DNA of 64,000 nucleotides from assembly GCF_018143015.1 (NCBI RefSeq), contig NC_054757.1, positions 4,822,001 to 4,886,000 on the forward strand, in the 5' to 3' direction. This DNA comes from Lytechinus variegatus (taxonomy: Eukaryota > Echinodermata > Echinoidea > Temnopleuroida > Toxopneustidae). The translations under genes and the position numbers were made by a program. Below the pieces are notes generated by a model that worked only from the letters and a program-made list of their open reading frames with translations, did no database searches and had not been told where the DNA came from. Below, piece by piece: positions 35,542 through 47,486 of the stretch (positions within the stretch are counted from its first letter, which is position 1; each line of letters starts with the position of its first letter).

Positions 35542-36811
35542 TTAAAAAAAAGTTGCGAGAGAGCGATGCGAGCGAGCAAAAATTTTGACATTTTTAATTC
35601 AAAAATCCAATTTTGTGATAGATTTTGACATGATATCCAGAGAATATATTTCACTCTTCTCTCTTTCCATCCCTTTTTTGTGATCTGTACGCCACTGTTA
35701 ACAGGATTATTTGCGGCAGTAGCGTGCAGAGTAAAGAAAACCAAAATCAAGGGGCGCAGTATGGCGCATGTGCTAAAAAAGCTGCTTAATATAAGTCCCG
35801 AGCGAGCGAAGCGAGAAAAAAATCACCTTTTCATGAGAATCTAAATTTGAGATATCTTTTTTTACATGGTAAAACTTTTGGGGACCATGGCCCAACCCTT
35901 CCATACTCATATACGGCAGTGCTATGCGTTTGGGGTCTGGGGCGTAGCCCCCGGAACTTCTTGATATCAAAGCCATTTAAACCTCGCAGATTGCCGCTAT
36001 TTAATCAAATTGCGGGTATATACAGAATATAGCTTTTACACAACACATTTATTCAACCCAGTTGAACCAAATATTTTGAGGGGGCAAAACATAGCAATGT
36101 GGGGGGAAGTCGCCAGCGAGCAAGCGAGCTGGAAAAAAATGCCTATTGAAATTAAATTCTAATTATGTGATAGATTTCTCCATTATATTCAGCAAATAAC
36201 ACATTTAATTGTTTCCATTCATTTCATTATACGTTGTCTCCCATAAATTCTTTAATTTCCTCTTGGGAGTTGAACCAAGACCCCCCCTGCGCCTGTACGC
36301 CAGTGATTGAAAGTAAAGCTTAATGTAGGAAGGGTCCCTAAAGGGGGGGGGGGCGTAATAGAGCCATTTGAAGGTCATAGATGAAGAGCCCCTACTGCTT
36401 GGGGTCTGGGGCAAAGCCCCGGTAGCTTTTTTTGCATAAAATTTAGCAAGCTAATAGCACAATGTTGTATGCAGTTCCTCTTTCTTCTCGCTCTTTATTT
36501 TCTATCCTCGTCAGCCCGGTCGTGTTATTAAGTTTTTATTTCTTGTCCCTTTTCTTTATTTTCCAATTTAGCTTTTGACTAATTCCATTCTACCTTCATT
36601 TCCCGCTATTGTTTGCCATCTTTTAATTTATTTCCCATCATGCTATTGCACTATATAGGTCTATTTCAGAATGATTTGTTCTTTCTCAAATGTTTTTCTT
36701 TCGTTCTTCCCGCTTTCCTTCCTTTTCCATTTCAAAAAATATATTTTTCCTTGTTTTCTTTTTAATATATTATATTAACAATTTCTGCTCGCGCTTTGCG
36801 CTCGCTATATT

Positions 36812-37225
36812 AAAGGAAACCAAAACCCAAGAAGAAAAGCAATTTCACTTGAAAGAGTAAAATGAAAGGATCAATTTAAAAAAAGTTTCATCAAAATCGG
36901 TTATGAAATAAGCAAGTTATGGGAGTTTGAAAACTCTTGTTGTACTTTCTAAGGGCATCCTTAAATTGGCAAACGTGCTTCAATATGGCTGATTTTGTGG
37001 ACAACTCTCCATTTGTTTTGTACACAAATTTTCAGATTTTCCTCATTATCTTTCAAGTTGCATCTTGCCTCCTTCTGAGCACAACATATGTCATGGGAAA
37101 ATATAATCCACACAATATATGTCAAGGTCAGGAGGTGATAATGTGAAATATGTAAAATAAAGGGGAAAATCTGAAAATATGTGTACAAAACAAATGGAGA
37201 GTTGTCCACAAAATCAGCCATTCAG
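36812..37225. mobile_element. MITE fragment with inverted inner arms
   Basis: GGCTGATTTTGTGGACAACT at about 36985 returns inverted near 37200 (AGTTGTCCACAAAATCAGCC). It begins AAAGGAAACCAAAACCC. The right terminus is unclear. It lies between GC clusters of the hAT-like element. Confidence 0.55.
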
Positions 37226-38479
37226 TCAATTCTGCTCGCGCTTCACGTTCGTAGTAGTTATTTGCATGCACATCTTTTTCAGAAAAAATACAAAGGATTT
37301 CCAAAAAATTAGCTCGCGCTTCGCGCTCACATTATATAAATAAAGATGATATTGTCTATAAATGTTCATTCATAGGAATAAAGCTAAGAAGTGAGTATTA
37401 GGATTACCCCTTCAAAGAAACCAAAAATTATCTTCGAGTGGCCGATCGGGGAAAATATGTCTGAAAAAAATTCCGCCCCCCCCCTATTCAACATTTGTTG
37501 AATTGATTCATGATAATGGTACAGTATTGCAAGAACAAACAGACATCTTAAGAGAAATTGGGTCATATAATGAACAGTTATATAAATATAAATATCATGG
37601 AAATAGTGATGCTGAAGAACTTTTTTTTATCTTATTAGAGAAGAGAGTTTCCATAGTCTTACAGAGGAAAACGATTCTTCTTTAGGAGAAATATCTTACA
37701 GTGAAGTTGATTTTGCATTAAAAAAATATGAAAAATAATAAGCCTCCTGGACGAGATGGATTTACAACTGATTTTTTTAAAGCATTCTTTCAGGACTTAG
37801 GTATATTCTTGGTACGAAGTATGAATTTTGCTTATATTTCTGGAAAATTATCCATCTCACAAACAATAATGGCTTGATAACATTAATTCCTTAAGGTGAC
37901 AAAGTAAGACATTTCATCAAAAATTGGAGATCAGTTTCATTGTTGAATGTTGTTTGTAAACTGTTGTAAAGTTGTATTGCTCACAGACTTTAAAAAGTAT
38001 TACCATATAATTATTCATGTTAATCAATCAGGATTCTTGTCTGGACGATTTATTGGTGAAAATAGGAAAATTTTGTATTATTTAATTGTGTATATGGAGA
38101 AGAAACATATTCCTGATTTCTGATTTTTCATGATTTTTTGTTTAAAACGCTTTCCATTTTTAAATTTGGCAAATCTTTCATGACATGAATAAAAATACTT
38201 GATCAGAATGCATTTTCTAGTGTTATAGTCAATGGGCAAATGACATTAAGATTCGTTTTTGTTAAGCGCTAGAAGTCTTGGGTTGTTAATTCGAAATTCA
38301 CACTCTGCCAAACGAATTTATGTTGGCTTAAAAGAATACAAAGTTCTTTAAAATGCGGATGACACAGTTTATTTCTCAATGGTGCAGCTGCCAGTTTCTG
38401 TAATGTACTAAATATTTTGGATTCATTTGCTAAATGTAGTGGGTTGAAGGTCAATACGCAAAATCTACCATATACCTCA

Positions 38480-41400
38480 GCTACCATTTTGACTGGCGAA
38501 CCCCTTCTACTATTATGAAAATCGACCCCCATCTACTATTATGACTGGCGAACCCTTTCTTCTATTATGACTGGCGACCCCAATCCATTATTATGATTGG
38601 CGAACCCTTTCTACTATTATGAATAGCGACCCTCATCTACCATTATGACTGGCGAACCCCTTCTACTGTTGACTGGCGAACCCCTTTTAGTATTATGACT
38701 GGTGACCCTCATCCATTATTATGACTGGCGAACCCTTTCTGCTATTATGAATAGCGACCCTCATCTACCATTATGACTGGCGAACCCCTTCTACTTTTAT
38801 GAATAGCGACCCTAATCTACCATTATGACTGGCGAACCCCTTCTACTTTTATGACGGGCGAACCCCTTTTAGTATTTTGACTGGCGACCCTCATCCATTT
38901 TTATGACTGGCGAACCCATTCTCCTATTATGACCGGCGACCCTCATTCATTATTATGACTTCCGAACCCTTTCTACTATTATTAATAGCGACTCTCATCT
39001 ACCATTATGACTGGCGAACCCCTTTTATTATTATGACTGGCGACCCTGATCTATTATTATGACTGGCGAACCCTTTCTACTATTATGAATAGCGACCCTC
39101 ATCTACCATTATGACTGGCGAACCCCTTCTACTGTTATGACTGGCGAACCCCTTTTAGTATTATGACTGGTGACCCTCATCCATTATTATGACTGGCGAA
39201 CCCTTTCTGCTATTATAAATAGCGACAGTCATCTACCATTATGACTGGCGAACCCCTTCTACTTTTATGAATAGCGACCTTAATCTACCATTATGACTGG
39301 CGAACCCCTTCTACTTTTATGACGGGCGAACCCCTTTTAGTATTTTGACTGGCGACCCTCATCCATTATTATGACTGGCGACCCTCATCCATTATTATGA
39401 CTGGCGAACCCTTTCTACTATTATGAATAGCGACCCCTATCTACCATTATGACTTGCGAACCCCTTCTACCATTATGACTGGCGAACCCCTTCTACTTTT
39501 ATGACTGGCGAACCCTTTCTACTATTATGAATAGCGACCCCCATCTACCATTATGACTGGCGAACCCCTTCTACTTTTATGACGGGCGAACCCCTTTTAG
39601 TATTTTGACTGGCGACCCTCATCCATTATTATGACTGGCGACCCTCATCCATTATTATGACTGGCGAACCCTTTCTACTATTATGAATAGCGACCCCTAT
39701 CTACCATTATGACTTGCGAACCCCTTCTACTTTTATGACTGGCGAACCCTTTCTACTATTATGAATAGCGACCCCCATCTACCATTATGACTTGCGAACC
39801 CCTTCTACCATTATGACTGGCGAACCCCTTCTACTTTTATGACTGGCGAACCCTTTTTAGTATTATGACTGGCGACCCTCATCCATTATTATGACTGGCG
39901 AACCCTTTCTCCTATTATGACTGGCGACCCTCATTCCTTATTATGACTGGCGAACCCTTTCTACTATTATGAATAGCGACCCTCATCTACCATTATGACT
40001 GGCGAACCCCTTCTACTATTATGAATAGCGACCCTCATCTACCATTATGACTGGCGAACCCCTTCTACTATTATGAATAGCGACCCTCATCTACCATTAT
40101 GACTTGCGAACCCCTTCTACTATTATGACTGGCGAACCCCTTTTAGTATTATAACTGGCGACCCTCATCCATTATTATGACTGGCGAACCCTTTCTCCTA
40201 TTATGACTGGCGACCCTCATCCATTATTATGACTGGCGACCCTCATTCCTTATTATGACTGGCGAACCCTTTCTACTATTATGAATAGCGACCCTCATCT
40301 ACCATTATGACTGGCGAACCCCTTCTACTATTATGAATAGCGACCCTCATCTACCATTATGACTGGCGAACCCCTTCTACTATTATGAATAGCGACCCTC
40401 ATCTACCATTATGACTGGCGAACCCCTTCTACTTTTATGTCTGGCGAACCCCTTTTAGTATTATGACTGGCGACCCTCATCCATTATTATGACTGGCGAA
40501 CCCTTTCTCCTATTATGACTGGCGACCCTCATCCATTATTATGACTGGCGAACCCTTTCTACTATTATGAATAGCGACCCTCATCAACCATTATGACTTG
40601 CGAACCCCTTCTACTATTATGACTAGCGAACCCCTTTTAGTATTATGACTGGCGACCCTCATCCATTATTATGACTGGCGAACCCTTTCTCCTATTATGA
40701 CTGGCGACCCTCATCCATTATTATGACTGGCGACCCTCATCCATTATTATGACTGGCGAACCCTTTCTACTATTATGAATAGCGACCCCCATCTACCATT
40801 ATGACTTGCGAACCCCTTCTACCATTATGACTGGCGAACCCCTTCTACTTTTATGACTGGCGAACCCTTTTTAGTATTATGACTGGCGACCCTCATCCAT
40901 TATTATGACTGGCGAACCCTTTCTCCTATTATGACTGGCGACCCTCATTCCTTATTATGACTGGCGAACCCTTTCTACTATTATGAATAGCGACCCTCAT
41001 CTACCATTATGACTGGCGAACCCCTTCTACTATTATGAATAGCGACCCTCATCTACCATTATGACTGGCGAACCCCTTCTACTATTATGAATAGCGACCC
41101 TCATCTACCATTATGACTTGCGAACCCCTTCTACTATTATGACTGGCAAACCCCTTTTAGTATTATAACTGGCGACCCTCATCCATTATTATGACTGGCG
41201 AACCCTTTCTCCTATTATGACTGGCGACCCTCATCCATTATTATGACTGGCGACCCTCATTCCTTATTATGACTGGCGAACCCTTTCTACTATTATGAAT
41301 AGCGACCCTCATCTACCATTATGACTGGCGAACCCCTTCTACTATTATGAATAGCGACCCTCATCTACCATTATGACTGGCGAACCCTTTCTACTATTAT

Positions 41401-43448
41401 GAATAGCGACCCTCATCTACCATTATGACTGGCGAACCCCTTCTACTATTATGAATGGCGACCCTCATCTACCATTATGACTGGCGAACCCCTTCTACTT
41501 TTATGTCTGGCGAACCCCTTTTAGTATTATGACTGGCGACCCTCATCCATTATTATGACTGGCGAACCCTTTCTCCTATTATGACTGGCGACCCTCATCC
41601 ATTATTATGACTGGCGAACCCTTTCTACTATTATGAATAGCGACCCTCATCTACCATTATGACTTGCGAACCCCTTCTACTATTATGACTAGCGAACCCC
41701 TTTTAGTATTATGACTGGCGACCCTCATCCATTATTATGACTGGCGAACCCTTTCTCCTATTATGACTGGCGACCCTCATCCATTATTATGACTGGCGAC
41801 CCTCATCCATTATTATGACTGGCGAACCCTTTCTACTATTATGAATAGCGACCCCCATCTACCATTATGACTTGCGAACCCCTTCTACCATTATGACTGG
41901 CGAACCCCTTCTACTTTTATGACTGGCGAACCCTTTTTAGTATTATGACTGGCGACCCTCATCCATTATTATGACTGGCGAACCCTTTCTCCTATTATGA
42001 CTGGCGACCCTCATTCCTTATTATGACTGGCGAACCCTTTCTACTATTATGAATAGCGACCCTCATCTACCATTATGACTGGCGAACCCCTTCTACTATT
42101 ATGAATAGCGACCCTCATCTACCATTATGACTGGCGAACCCCTTCTACTATTATGAATAGCGACCCTCATCTACCATTATGACTTGCGAACCCCTTCTAC
42201 TATTATGACTGGCGAACCCCTTCTACTATTATGAATAGCGACTCTCATCTACCATTATGACTGGCGAACCCCTTTTACTATTATGACTGGCGACCCTGAT
42301 CTATTATTATGACTGGCGAACCCTTTCTACTATTATGAATAGCGACCCTCATCTACCATTATGACTGGCGAACCCCTTCTACTATTATGAATAGCGACCC
42401 TCATCTACCATTATGACTGGCGAACCCCTTCTACTATTATGAATAGCGACCCTCATCTACCATTATGACTGGCGAACCCCTTCTACTATTATGAATAGCG
42501 ACCCTCATCTACCATTATGACTGGCGAACCCCTTCTACTTTTATGATTGGCGAACCCCTTTTAGTATTATGACTGGCGACCCTCATCCATTATTATGACT
42601 GGCGAACCCTTTCTCCTATTATGACTGGCGACCCTCATCCGTTATTATGACTGGCGACCCTCATCCATTATTATGACTGACGAACCCTTTCTCCTATTAT
42701 GACTGGCGACCCTCATCTACCATTATGACTGGCGAACCCCTTCTACTATTATGAATAGCGACCCTCAGTTACCATTATGACTGGCGAACCCCTTCTACTA
42801 TTATGAATAGCGACCCTCATCTACCATTATGACTGGCGAACCCCTTCTACTTTTATGACTGGCGAACCCCTTTTATTATTATGACTGGCGACCCTCATCC
42901 ATTATTATGACTGGCGACCCTCATCCATTATTATGACTGGCGAACCCTTTCTACTATTATGAATAGCGACCCTCATCTACCATTATGACTTGCGAACCCC
43001 TTCTACAATTATGACTGGCGAACCCCTTTTATTATTATGACTGGCGACCCTCATGTATTATTATGACTGACGAACCCCTTCTACTATTATGACTGGCGAC
43101 CCTCATCACCTATTATGACTGGCGACCCTTATGATTAATGTAGCCTCTTCCTTTTTATGACTAGCGACCCTTATCTAGTATTATGAATACCGACCCTCGT
43201 TGTTGATTATGACTAGCGATCCTTATGATCAATTACCCTTATGGTCCATTATGAATAGCGACCCTTATCTTGCATTATGAAAATCGGACCTTATGACCCA
43301 TGGTCCTTATGACCTTATGACTAGCGACCCCTTTTGCCTATTATGACTAGCGAGCTTTTGGGTATAGGATTTTACACGTTATGACTAGCGGTCCTTATGA
43401 CCAGTCAGTATTATGACTTATGGTCCTTATGACTGACGGGCTTACCCC
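38480..43448 (-). repeat. Right foldback arm: tandem array, unit about 26 bp
   Basis: About 190 units that read, on the minus strand, like those of the left arm (on plus: ATTATGACTGGCGAACCCCT). Higher-order repeats are about 1.02-1.07 kb (for example TTATAACTGGCGACC at 40148 and 41164; TTATGTCTGGCG at 40435 and 41510), different from the left arm. Tip-proximal units past 43100 diverge. Confidence 0.95.
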
Positions 43449-43453
43449 AAAAC

Positions 43454-43856
43454 AGGGGAGGTGGAAGGTATAAAATTGCAAGAAGAAGTATGCATTAAGT
43501 GCGCAACCTGTAAAGTGAGCGATCACTTTTTTGTCAACACTTTCATGGACGAAAATCCACCTGTTACTGATGACCCCCCCCCCCCTGTGTGATAACGGAA
43601 CTGTTTTAACAAGATGGCAGTCATTACTTCTCTAAGGGTGTGTTAAATGTTAATTTTCAAATTTAAACAGCAACATGAATTCTGATTGAAAACTCAATTA
43701 CAAAATGCAGAATACAATTACAAGCACGATCAGCATGGAAAATATAGAGACAATTGTTTGTCGATCATCCCGGCGATCATCTCAAATTTCCTTTTGTTAG
43801 TGCAGCTTATTGTGCACAGTTTAACCCATCACAAGAAAGGTCAATTCTGGCACCTG
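43454..43856. other. Flank of the foldback element, no feature recognised
   Basis: AT-rich with one C-run near 43577. No coding evidence. Confidence 0.45.
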
Positions 43857-43980
43857 GGGCCCGTAACACAAAACTTAGCAACGTAGATTATTTTCTACGA
43901 TCGATTCCATGGTCTACAATGTACAATCAATCGTGAAAATCGAGTGTACGATTAATTGCTAAACTTTGTGTTACGGGACC
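43857..43980. mobile_element. MITE with GGGCCCGTAACACAAA ends
   Basis: Inverted ends GGGCCCGTAACACAAAACTT and …AACTTTGTGTTACGGGACC. Same family as 15206-15335. Confidence 0.8.
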
Positions 43981-44320
43981 CTGCTTTGTACTGTAGGCTT
44001 CTACTGCGAGAGAAAATTTAAAGACGTTTCAAAACTCAATCGTATACAGTGTCCCATTCGTGATGCTGAAGGTCGTAAAATCTGAGGTTATCGCGATTAC
44101 AAACATATATTTTACAACGTTTAAATTTTTTTCCAATTGTGATTTCATTGATAGACTTTTACAACCAGTAATGAAGGACATCGAACACACCCTTTGTTTT
44201 CTCATTATATCTGCGTTTGTCATCAAGTTTTCAATCAGGATTGAAGCTGCCTTTTATATTTGGAAACCGACATTGAACATACCCTAAAAAGGCGACAAAC
44301 TATCAAGAGTTTGCCATATA

Positions 44321-44690
44321 CAGTGCGTCCCACAAAAAGGAAATCCATTTTCAGAGATACATGTACATGTAGATTTTACAATTATATTTGATACTCATGA
44401 AAAGATTAGAATCTCATCTCATCTCTAATTTGAAATGAACAGCTTATCAAATTGTCCCCCGTCCACCCCTTGTATGTATGCTGGTGATTGCTGATGCTGT
44501 GTGTTTATTTTTCATTTGATCTTCATATGTATTTTTTGTTATTGTTTGGGAGCTACAACTCACAAGTTCTCATGAACTTTTAAGTAGTTTTCCTTTTTTC
44601 TCTTTTCGTGTAATTTTTACTCATGTACATATTGTTTTTTTATATTGATGAGAGAATAAATTAACTGAACTGAACTAGATTTTTTATGAT
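44321..44690. mobile_element. Tc1-like end and probable retroelement tail
   Basis: TACAGTGCGTCCCACAAAAA near 44321 resembles inverted Tc1-like ends at 23795 and 63500. The stretch ends with an AATAAATTAACTGAACTGAA-type tail at about 44655-44677, as in LINE 3' ends. The boundary between the two is uncertain. Confidence 0.35.
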
Positions 44691-45419
44691 TTCACAAAGT
44701 TCAGTTAACGTCCACTGTAACTGTACCAAATCTAGATCTGGTGACAAACATCATTGCTTTCACAGACTTTCTCATGACATAAGTGTGAACTACTTTCATT
44801 ACCTAAATTAAAGTGAAGTTTTATATTAAATCTTTAACAAAGTAATCAACATCAACACCATTAATGTTGACTAAGAAAACATAATATACAGTTTACAAAA
44901 TGGATCTACATCTACAAACATTTCACATAAAAAAATAAAATCTTGTCACAATGACTGTTTTCAACCTCAGAAAATAAAATATACAGTATCAAGGGAAAAT
45001 AACAAATAGGCCTATAGAAGCTCTTAACCTATTTTCATAATATCACTAGACTTAATTTTTCGACCTCTTATACAATAACATAATATATGTATACAATGCA
45101 TTGGAAGATAGCAACAATGGAAGCTTAAAACTTCATTTCAAAATATTTAGACCACAAGAATACAAATATCATACCACAGCAATATTTTATAAGAAACTGG
45201 AAAGCACTAGGATATTAAAGTTATTGCAAACTTAATAGCAAAGCAAAATATAAATACATACATGTAATAATAATTTAGAGGCGCTAAAAACTAAAGTACA
45301 ATAGCACGTACAATTTATGAATAACAATTTAACATTTGCAATGATTACTACAATTAATTCAAGATAAAAAGGGAAATTATTGAAGAAAAAGGTATGTCTT
45401 AAGGGAAGATTTGAAGCCA
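44691..45419. other. AT-rich, no feature recognised
   Basis: No splice-bordered exon or clear repeat seen. Confidence 0.45.
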
Positions 45420-45687
45420 AGAACACTGGAAGCATTTCTTATTGAAAGAGGGATAGCATCCTAAGTCTTGGCAGGTGCTATGTACAGCAAAATGTTTTTC
45501 AGCAGAGGAGTTTTGACAAGGGAATGCAAAGTCTGCATGTGTCAGTGATTGAACAAAGATTACGAGAGGGTGTGTATAATTTGATGGTATTAAGATATTC
45601 AGGTGCCAATTGATTTAGAGCTTTGTATACATATAAACAGACTTTAGACTGAATATGTTGGAATAGAGGTAGGCAGTGGAGTTCCTT
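45420..45687 (-). mobile_element. LINE 3' fragment (CR1/L2-like C-terminus)
   Basis: Minus-strand translation gives ELHCLPLFQHIQSKVCLYVY, ALNQLAPEYL and SRNLCSI, the conserved tail after the RT domain, then frameshifts. The TTAA MITE at 45688-46291 interrupts it on its upstream side. Confidence 0.65.
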
Positions 45688-46291
45688 AAAGGTCAAGTCC
45701 ACCTCAGAAAACTGTTGATTTGAATCAATAGAGAAAAATCAGACAAGCACAATGCTGAAAATTTCATCAAAATCCGATGTAAAATGAGAAAGTTATGACA
45801 TTTCAAAGTTTCGCTTATTTTCAACAAAATAGTTATATGAACGAGCCAGTTACATCCAAATGAGAGAGTCGATGATGTCACTCACTCACTATTTCTTTTG
45901 TTTTTTTATTGTTTGAATTATACAATATTTCAATTTTTGCGAATTTGATGATTAGGACCTCCTTGCCTGAATCACAAAATGTTAAAATAATGGAATTCCA
46001 GTGTTCAGGGAGGAATGAAACTTCATTTCACATGACAATGATGAGAAAATAAAAATATTTCATATTTCATATAATAAAATACAAAAGAAATAGTGAGTGA
46101 TGTCATCAGTTTCCTCATTTGCATACCGACTGAGATGTGCATATAACTGTTTTGTGAAATGAAGTGAAACTTTAAAATGTCATAACTTTCTTATTTTACA
46201 TCCGATTTTGATAAAATTTTCAGTGTTATGCTTGTTGAATTTTTCTATTTTTATTCAAATCAAGTTTTTGTTGGGGTGGACTTGTCCTTTA
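45688..46291. mobile_element. TTAA-flanked MITE of the CAAGTCCACYCC family
   Basis: Ends TTAAAGGTCAAGTCCACCTC and …GGGGTGGACTTGTCCTTTAA, with TTAA on both sides. Inner arms share AAAATTTCATCAAAATCCGA with other copies. Confidence 0.85.
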
Positions 46292-46507
46292 AGTAGGGGT
46301 GTATATGACATTGTGATTGATGTATATTGGAGATTATAGAATATCTAAGCCACATCATTTAAAAATTTTGTTCATGAATTAAAAAATGAGATGGAATGCG
46401 GATCTAACAGTGCAGAGTCCTAAAAATTGTAAGAAGGGTTGCAACCGCCAATGCTGTAGCTGATAGAGGCAACCAATCAATACAAAAATGGGCAGTGTGG
46501 TCCACAT

Positions 46508-46740
46508 GGGCCCTGTGGTCCAGTGGTTCGAGCATTGGACTCATTATCGCAAGGTTGTGGGTTTGAATGAATCCCAACTCTGCCATTGTCTCCACTTTTA
46601 TGAAAAGGCCTGAGAGTGAAATCTGTCATCTATAATGCAGCTACTATGACAAAATGTTTCCTATAGGTGATTGATTATATACCAGCTTGGCGTTTACCAG
46701 CAAAACGCTGTCCTGCCGAGTTCCTACAGGAGTTACCACA
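46508..46740 (+). mobile_element. tRNA-derived SINE, second family
   Basis: Head GGCCCTGTGGTCCAGTGGTT and B-box-like GTGGGTTTGAAT, carrying a 4-bp duplication (GAATGAATCCC) that breaks the tRNA T-arm. A non-tRNA body follows (ACTTTTATGAAAAGGCCTGA, TTGGCGTTTACCAGC). Not a functional tRNA. Confidence 0.6.
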
Positions 46741-46891
46741 AACAGAAACTACAACTTCCTTTATTGTTTTGCTCGTGATATATTTTGTAATAAATTGTTT
46801 ATTGTACTATCTTTGTTAATTTGTTCATGAACAAGTTGCAGAAATCAGTAGATGAAATAAATGGACTAGGTTATTCTGGTCATCGACCTTT

Positions 46892-47486
46892 AAAGGACAA
46901 GTCCACCCCAACAAAAAGTTGATTTGAAAAAAAGGAGAAAAATCCAACACGCAAAACACTGAAAATTTCATCGGATGTCAAATAAGAAAGTTATGACATT
47001 TTAAAGTTTCGCTTAATTTCACAAAACAGTTAAATGCACATCCTGGTCGGTATGCAAATTGGCAGACTGATGACATCACCCACTCACTATTTCTTTTGTT
47101 TTTTATTATATGAAATATTCTAATTTTCTCCTCCTTGTCAAGTGAAACAAAGTTTTATTTCTCCCTGAACATGTGGAATTATGATTATTTTAACAGTTTA
47201 TGGTTAAGTCAAGTTGGTCCTTATTGTCAATTCTGTAAAAATTGAAATATTGAATTATTCACACAATATAAAACAAAAAAAGAAATAGTGAGTGATGGAC
47301 ATCATCGACTCTCTCATTTGCATATCGCTGAGTTGTGCATTTAAATTGTGAAAAATAAGCGAAACTTAAAAATGTCATAACTTTCTTATTTCAAATCCGA
47401 TTTCGATGAAATTTTGCACCGTTATGTTTGTGTGATTTTCTCTATCGATTGAAATCAACAATTTTCTGGGGTGACTTGACCTTTAA
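46892..47486. mobile_element. TTAA-flanked MITE of the CAAGTCCACYCC family
   Basis: Ends TTTAAAGGACAAGTCCACCC and …GGGGTGACTTGACCTTTAA. Inner text CATCATCGACTCTC and its inverted partner TGATGACATCACCCACTC are present. Confidence 0.85.

Larger units (their letters stand above)
33495..37485. mobile_element. hAT-like element remnant with CGCTTCGCGCTCGC clusters, nested insertions
   Basis: Left end CATAGGCGGATCTAGGGG, then C-run, GAAAGAAAG purine block and GAAGACGAGTGAATAAAATA, the same order as 13715-15072. The GC cluster appears near 34345, 34518, 36786, 37235 and 37310. The right end near 37475 is truncated. It contains a TTAA MITE (34771-35541) and other CAGCGGCGTA-type ends near 34616 and 35690, so at least two hAT-like copies are nested. 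Confidence 0.55.
32660..38480 (+). mobile_element. Decayed L1/Tx1-like LINE ORF2 forming the foldback core
   Basis: Pieces in order on the plus strand: endonuclease start near 32663 (LQDTHFVKDLEES) and GDWN near 32930; then WRQLNPNP, YTWRQ and FLISSDIISLVRKCDI up to 33105. After a SINE, LGYRTDH appears at about 33335. After a hAT-like insertion, RT begins near 37490 with NKPPGRDGF, LIPKGDK-like, NWRSVSLLNV, SGRFIGEN and, near 38360, the catalytic ADD box (ADDTVYFS), then SGLKVNT. Frameshifts and stops are frequent. It stops where the right arm begins, so the LINE 3' part is missing. Confidence 0.75.
26250..43448. mobile_element. 17.2-kb foldback-like element with inverted tandem-repeat arms
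   Basis: Two long arms of about 26-bp tandem units lie in opposite orientation (26250-32004 and 38480-43448) around a 6.5-kb core. The outer 41 nt of the two ends are inverted copies matching at 34 positions and begin GGGGT. AAAAC (26245-26249 and 43449-43453) flanks both sides; the direct match extends to CCCCAAAAC, so the target duplication is 5 to 9 bp. Variant units near the tips (CATAATCAAC, then AAAGGAAGAGG) occur in the same order from both ends, so the arms are true inverted copies. No transposase was found. The architecture matches foldback elements such as Drosophila FB and the sea urchin TU elements. Relationship by sequence was not tested. Confidence 0.8.

Noticed and set aside
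43686..44287. Several 60-75 codon frames
   Set aside because: They overlap a MITE or AT-rich DNA, and show no domain, splice signals or conserved motif.
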